This document shows positions 30,989 through 32,581 of a stretch of 32,581 bases of DNA, one piece after another. The notes beneath the pieces were generated by a model. That model had not been told where the DNA came from, ran no database searches, and worked only from the letters and a program-made list of their open reading frames with translations. The position numbers and the translations under genes are program-made. How positions within the stretch are numbered: position 1 is the stretch's first letter; the number at the start of each line of letters is the position of its first letter. The DNA is from Bacteroidaceae bacterium (GTDB lineage Bacteria > Bacteroidota > Bacteroidia > Bacteroidales > Bacteroidaceae): contig JAFRQD010000004.1 of assembly GCA_017428785.1 (NCBI GenBank), positions 1 to 32,581 of the forward strand, given 5' to 3'.

Positions 30989-31076
30989 AACGCCGCGTGC
31001 GGCGATGGCAAATTCCGCGTGCGGCGTTGCCCATTTCCGCGTGCGGCGTTGGTCATCGCCGCACGCGGCGTTTGCA
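30989..31076. repeat. Four-unit 22-bp G+C-rich intergenic array
   Basis: Units of exactly 22 bp start at 30989, 31011, 31033 and 31055. Cores are CCGCGTGCGG three times, then CCGCACGCGG. The first and last units are perfect reverse complements over AACGCCGCGTGCGGCGAT (18 bases), so the array closes as a large hairpin. CCCCCTCATGGAGGG follows it, equivalent in minus-strand reading to the CCCTTAG-GAGGGG motif that precedes the other arrays. Confidence 0.88.
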
Positions 31077-31203
31077 ACCCCCTCATGGAGGGTCAACCGA
31101 CAGCCCTGAAACCCCTCATCCAAACCACTAAGGGGAAATAACTTTTTTCTGTGCTTTATGACTTTTTTTCTGGTTTTATTATTCAAATTCCAATTTATAA
31201 TCG

Positions 31204-31211
31204 TAACTTTG
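31204..31211 (+). promoter_or_regulatory. -7 box of the right BspA-like gene
   Basis: TAACTTTG lies 43 bases before the ATG at 31255, and is the same octamer as for the left BspA-like gene. The -33 region is weak. Confidence 0.5.
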
Positions 31212-31254
31212 TGGCACAGATAAGTATATTCTAAACCAACAAAAGCATTCTGTT

Positions 31255-32502
31255 ATGGCAAGAACACTTACCCTCAGCACATGCAAGCACATGCTGCTTC
31301 TTGTTGCCCTTTTTCTTTTGCCCCTCACAGCAAAGGCCGCCGTTTTCCAGTATGGTTCCCTCTTCTACGAAACGTCTTCCGACGGAACGGCAAAAGTAGT
31401 GGCCAATCCTAATGGTTCGAAGTATTCCGGAGACATCGTGATTCAATCGGTCATAGTCAGAAGCGCAGCTTATGTTGTGACAGGCATCGGGGATAATGCA
31501 TTCTATGCTTGCACGGGCCTGACCTCTGTGGCTATCCCGGAAAGCATTGAAAGCATCGGTGATTATGCTTTTGCAGGCTGCACCGGCTTAACTTCGTTGA
31601 CAATTCCCATTACCGTGAAGACTATTGGGAGAAGTGCTTTCCAATATTGCAATAGCATGACTTCATTGACCTTCAACTGCGACGCGACCAGCATCGGAGA
31701 TTATGCTTTCTCGGGTTGCAACAAGCTGACGCAGGTGACGCTGAACAACAATAACTTTGTATCTCGAGGTAGAAATCAATACTTAGCAATGCATTGCATT
31801 TTCGGCGAACAGGTACAGAGATACATTATTGGCTATGGCGTTACCATCATCGGCAGCTATGCTTTCTATGACTGCATCAATATGATATCTGTCTCACTTC
31901 CGAGCAGTTTGAAAAGCATCGAATACAAAGCCTTCTCGGGATGCAGCAATTTAACCTCGGTGAATATTCCTAACGGAGTGACAAGCATCGAACACGATAC
32001 CTTCTTTGAATGCAGCAATTTAACCTCGGTGTCTATTCCTAACAGTGTGACAAGCATCGGCACGTCTGCTTTTAAAGGCTGCAAAAGCCTGCCCTCCATC
32101 ACTATTCCGAACAGCGTGACCAGCATAGGCGAAAATGCCTTCGAGTACTGTTACGGCTTAACCTCGGTTACTATTCCTAATAGTGTGACAAGCATCAGCA
32201 AATGTGCTTTCTACGGTTGTACAAGCTTAACCTCGGTTACTATTCCTAATAGTGTGACAAGCATCAGCTCCGGTGCGTTCTCTGGTTGTACTAGCTTAAC
32301 CTCGGTTACTATTCCGAATAGTGTGATAAGTATAGGGGGATATACTTTTGATGGCTGTACAAGCTTAACTTCGGTGACAATTCCCAACAGCGTGACAAGC
32401 ATAAGCAATGGGACTTTTTATAATTGTACAAGCTTAACTTCGGTGACAATTCCCAACAGCGTAACAAGTATCGGGGAACAAGCTTTCCAGAACTGTATTT
32501 AG
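31255..32502 (+). CDS. BspA-like leucine-rich repeat surface protein (LRR_5), 415 aa
   Basis: This exported LRR_5 protein has a signal peptide at about residues 1-28 (HMLLLVALFLLPLTAKAA); a second ATG at 31291 could be the start. After an amino-terminal region come about 13 full 23-residue repeats and a truncated last one (AFQNCI). Between repeats four and five a non-canonical segment of about 30 residues (NNFVSRGRNQYLAMHC...) interrupts the series. The last nine repeats are the most uniform ([23 protein letters not shown]) and resemble those of the gene at 146-1015, while the first four diverge. No sorting domain is present. The stop codon and 3' flank are shared with the left gene in inverted orientation. 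Confidence 0.9.
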   Translation: MARTLTLSTCKHMLLLVALFLLPLTAKAAVFQYGSLFYETSSDGTAKVVANPNGSKYSGDIVIQSVIVRSAAYVVTGIGDNAFYACTGLTSVAIPESIESIGDYAFAGCTGLTSLTIPITVKTIGRSAFQYCNSMTSLTFNCDATSIGDYAFSGCNKLTQVTLNNNNFVSRGRNQYLAMHCIFGEQVQRYIIGYGVTIIGSYAFYDCINMISVSLPSSLKSIEYKAFSGCSNLTSVNIPNGVTSIEHDTFFECSNLTSVSIPNSVTSIGTSAFKGCKSLPSITIPNSVTSIGENAFEYCYGLTSVTIPNSVTSISKCAFYGCTSLTSVTIPNSVTSISSGAFSGCTSLTSVTIPNSVISIGGYTFDGCTSLTSVTIPNSVTSISNGTFYNCTSLTSVTIPNSVTSIGEQAFQNCI

Positions 32503-32581
32503 AGTCCTCTAAACAACCATAAACAATGAAAAACACATAGAGATAATCATCTGTATATCAACTACTTTTAGATTTTAACAC
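32500..32581. repeat. Right copy of the 82-bp inverted repeat
   Basis: This is the partner of 67-148, running from the stop codon of the BspA-like gene to the last base of the window. The dyad TTTAGAG-TC-CTCTAAA at 32498-32513 is conserved. The match may continue beyond the window. Confidence 0.9.

Larger units (their letters stand above)
30925..31254. other. Intergenic region between purN and the BspA-like gene
   Basis: This 330-bp region holds a four-unit 22-bp array (30989-31076), two C-rich short dyads (CCCCCTCATGGAGGG and CCCCT...AAGGGG, the latter followed by a T-run near 31143-31148, a possible terminator), and a -7 box at 31204-31211. Confidence 0.65.

Noticed and set aside
67-32581. 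Whole window as a transposon because of the terminal inverted repeats
   Set aside because: The interior is largely housekeeping genes (rpmF, fabH, era, purN, kor) and no transposase exists; the repeats are tails of two related surface genes.

Overview
The window is a chromosomal stretch of a gut- or rumen-type Bacteroidales bacterium, most like Prevotella/Segatella. The reasons are: recurrent Bacteroidetes -7 boxes (TAnnTTTG) ahead of genes, few Shine-Dalgarno sequences, BspA-type leucine-rich repeat proteins, an outer-membrane beta-barrel receptor, several plant-polysaccharide hydrolases (GH27, GH51, GH43), a Kor-type 2-oxoacid:ferredoxin oxidoreductase, and the yceD-rpmF-fabH-era gene order. 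No phage, plasmid, integrase, CRISPR or rRNA is visible.

Layout. The two ends mirror each other: a BspA-like gene at 146-1015 (minus) and another at 31255-32502 (plus). Both end in the same truncated repeat, and about 80 bp of matching sequence follows each stop codon in inverted orientation. From left to right inside them: a Sir2 deacylase and a nucleoside kinase; a DUF5009 membrane acyltransferase with a GH27 alpha-galactosidase; a minus-strand pair of an MFS transporter and a small coiled-coil membrane protein; tRNA-Arg(CCU); the korA/korB operon with a GxxExxY nuclease-fold gene between the two subunits; a large multidomain GH51 arabinofuranosidase; an MBOAT/SGNH surface O-acylation pair; a minus-strand GH43 enzyme and outer-membrane receptor; a DUF3298 lipoprotein convergent with a C11 (clostripain-like) lipoprotein protease; an orphan sensor kinase; then the housekeeping run yceD-rpmF-fabH-era-purN.

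How the genes work together. GH27, GH51 and GH43 point to use of arabinose- and galactose-decorated plant polysaccharides at the cell surface or in the periplasm, but there is no SusC/SusD pair and the genes do not form a classical polysaccharide utilisation locus. MBOAT plus SGNH probably acetylates an exported glycan. KorAB links 2-oxoacid oxidation to ferredoxin. The right-hand block is translation, lipid and purine housekeeping.

The most unusual content is between the genes. (1) A family of 22-bp-period tandem arrays occurs at five places plus one solo copy; four arrays have exactly four units and one has eight. Every unit has a short dyad core. (2) Tandem words of 7-9 bp, different at each locus, make up the leaders of many genes, often run into the end of the preceding gene, and in several places form inverted pairs. 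(3) Palindromic MITE-like elements occur, one of them inserted in frame inside the MFS transporter. (4) Direct and inverted nonamers flank the GxxExxY gene inside the kor operon. These are the best candidates for something not well described.
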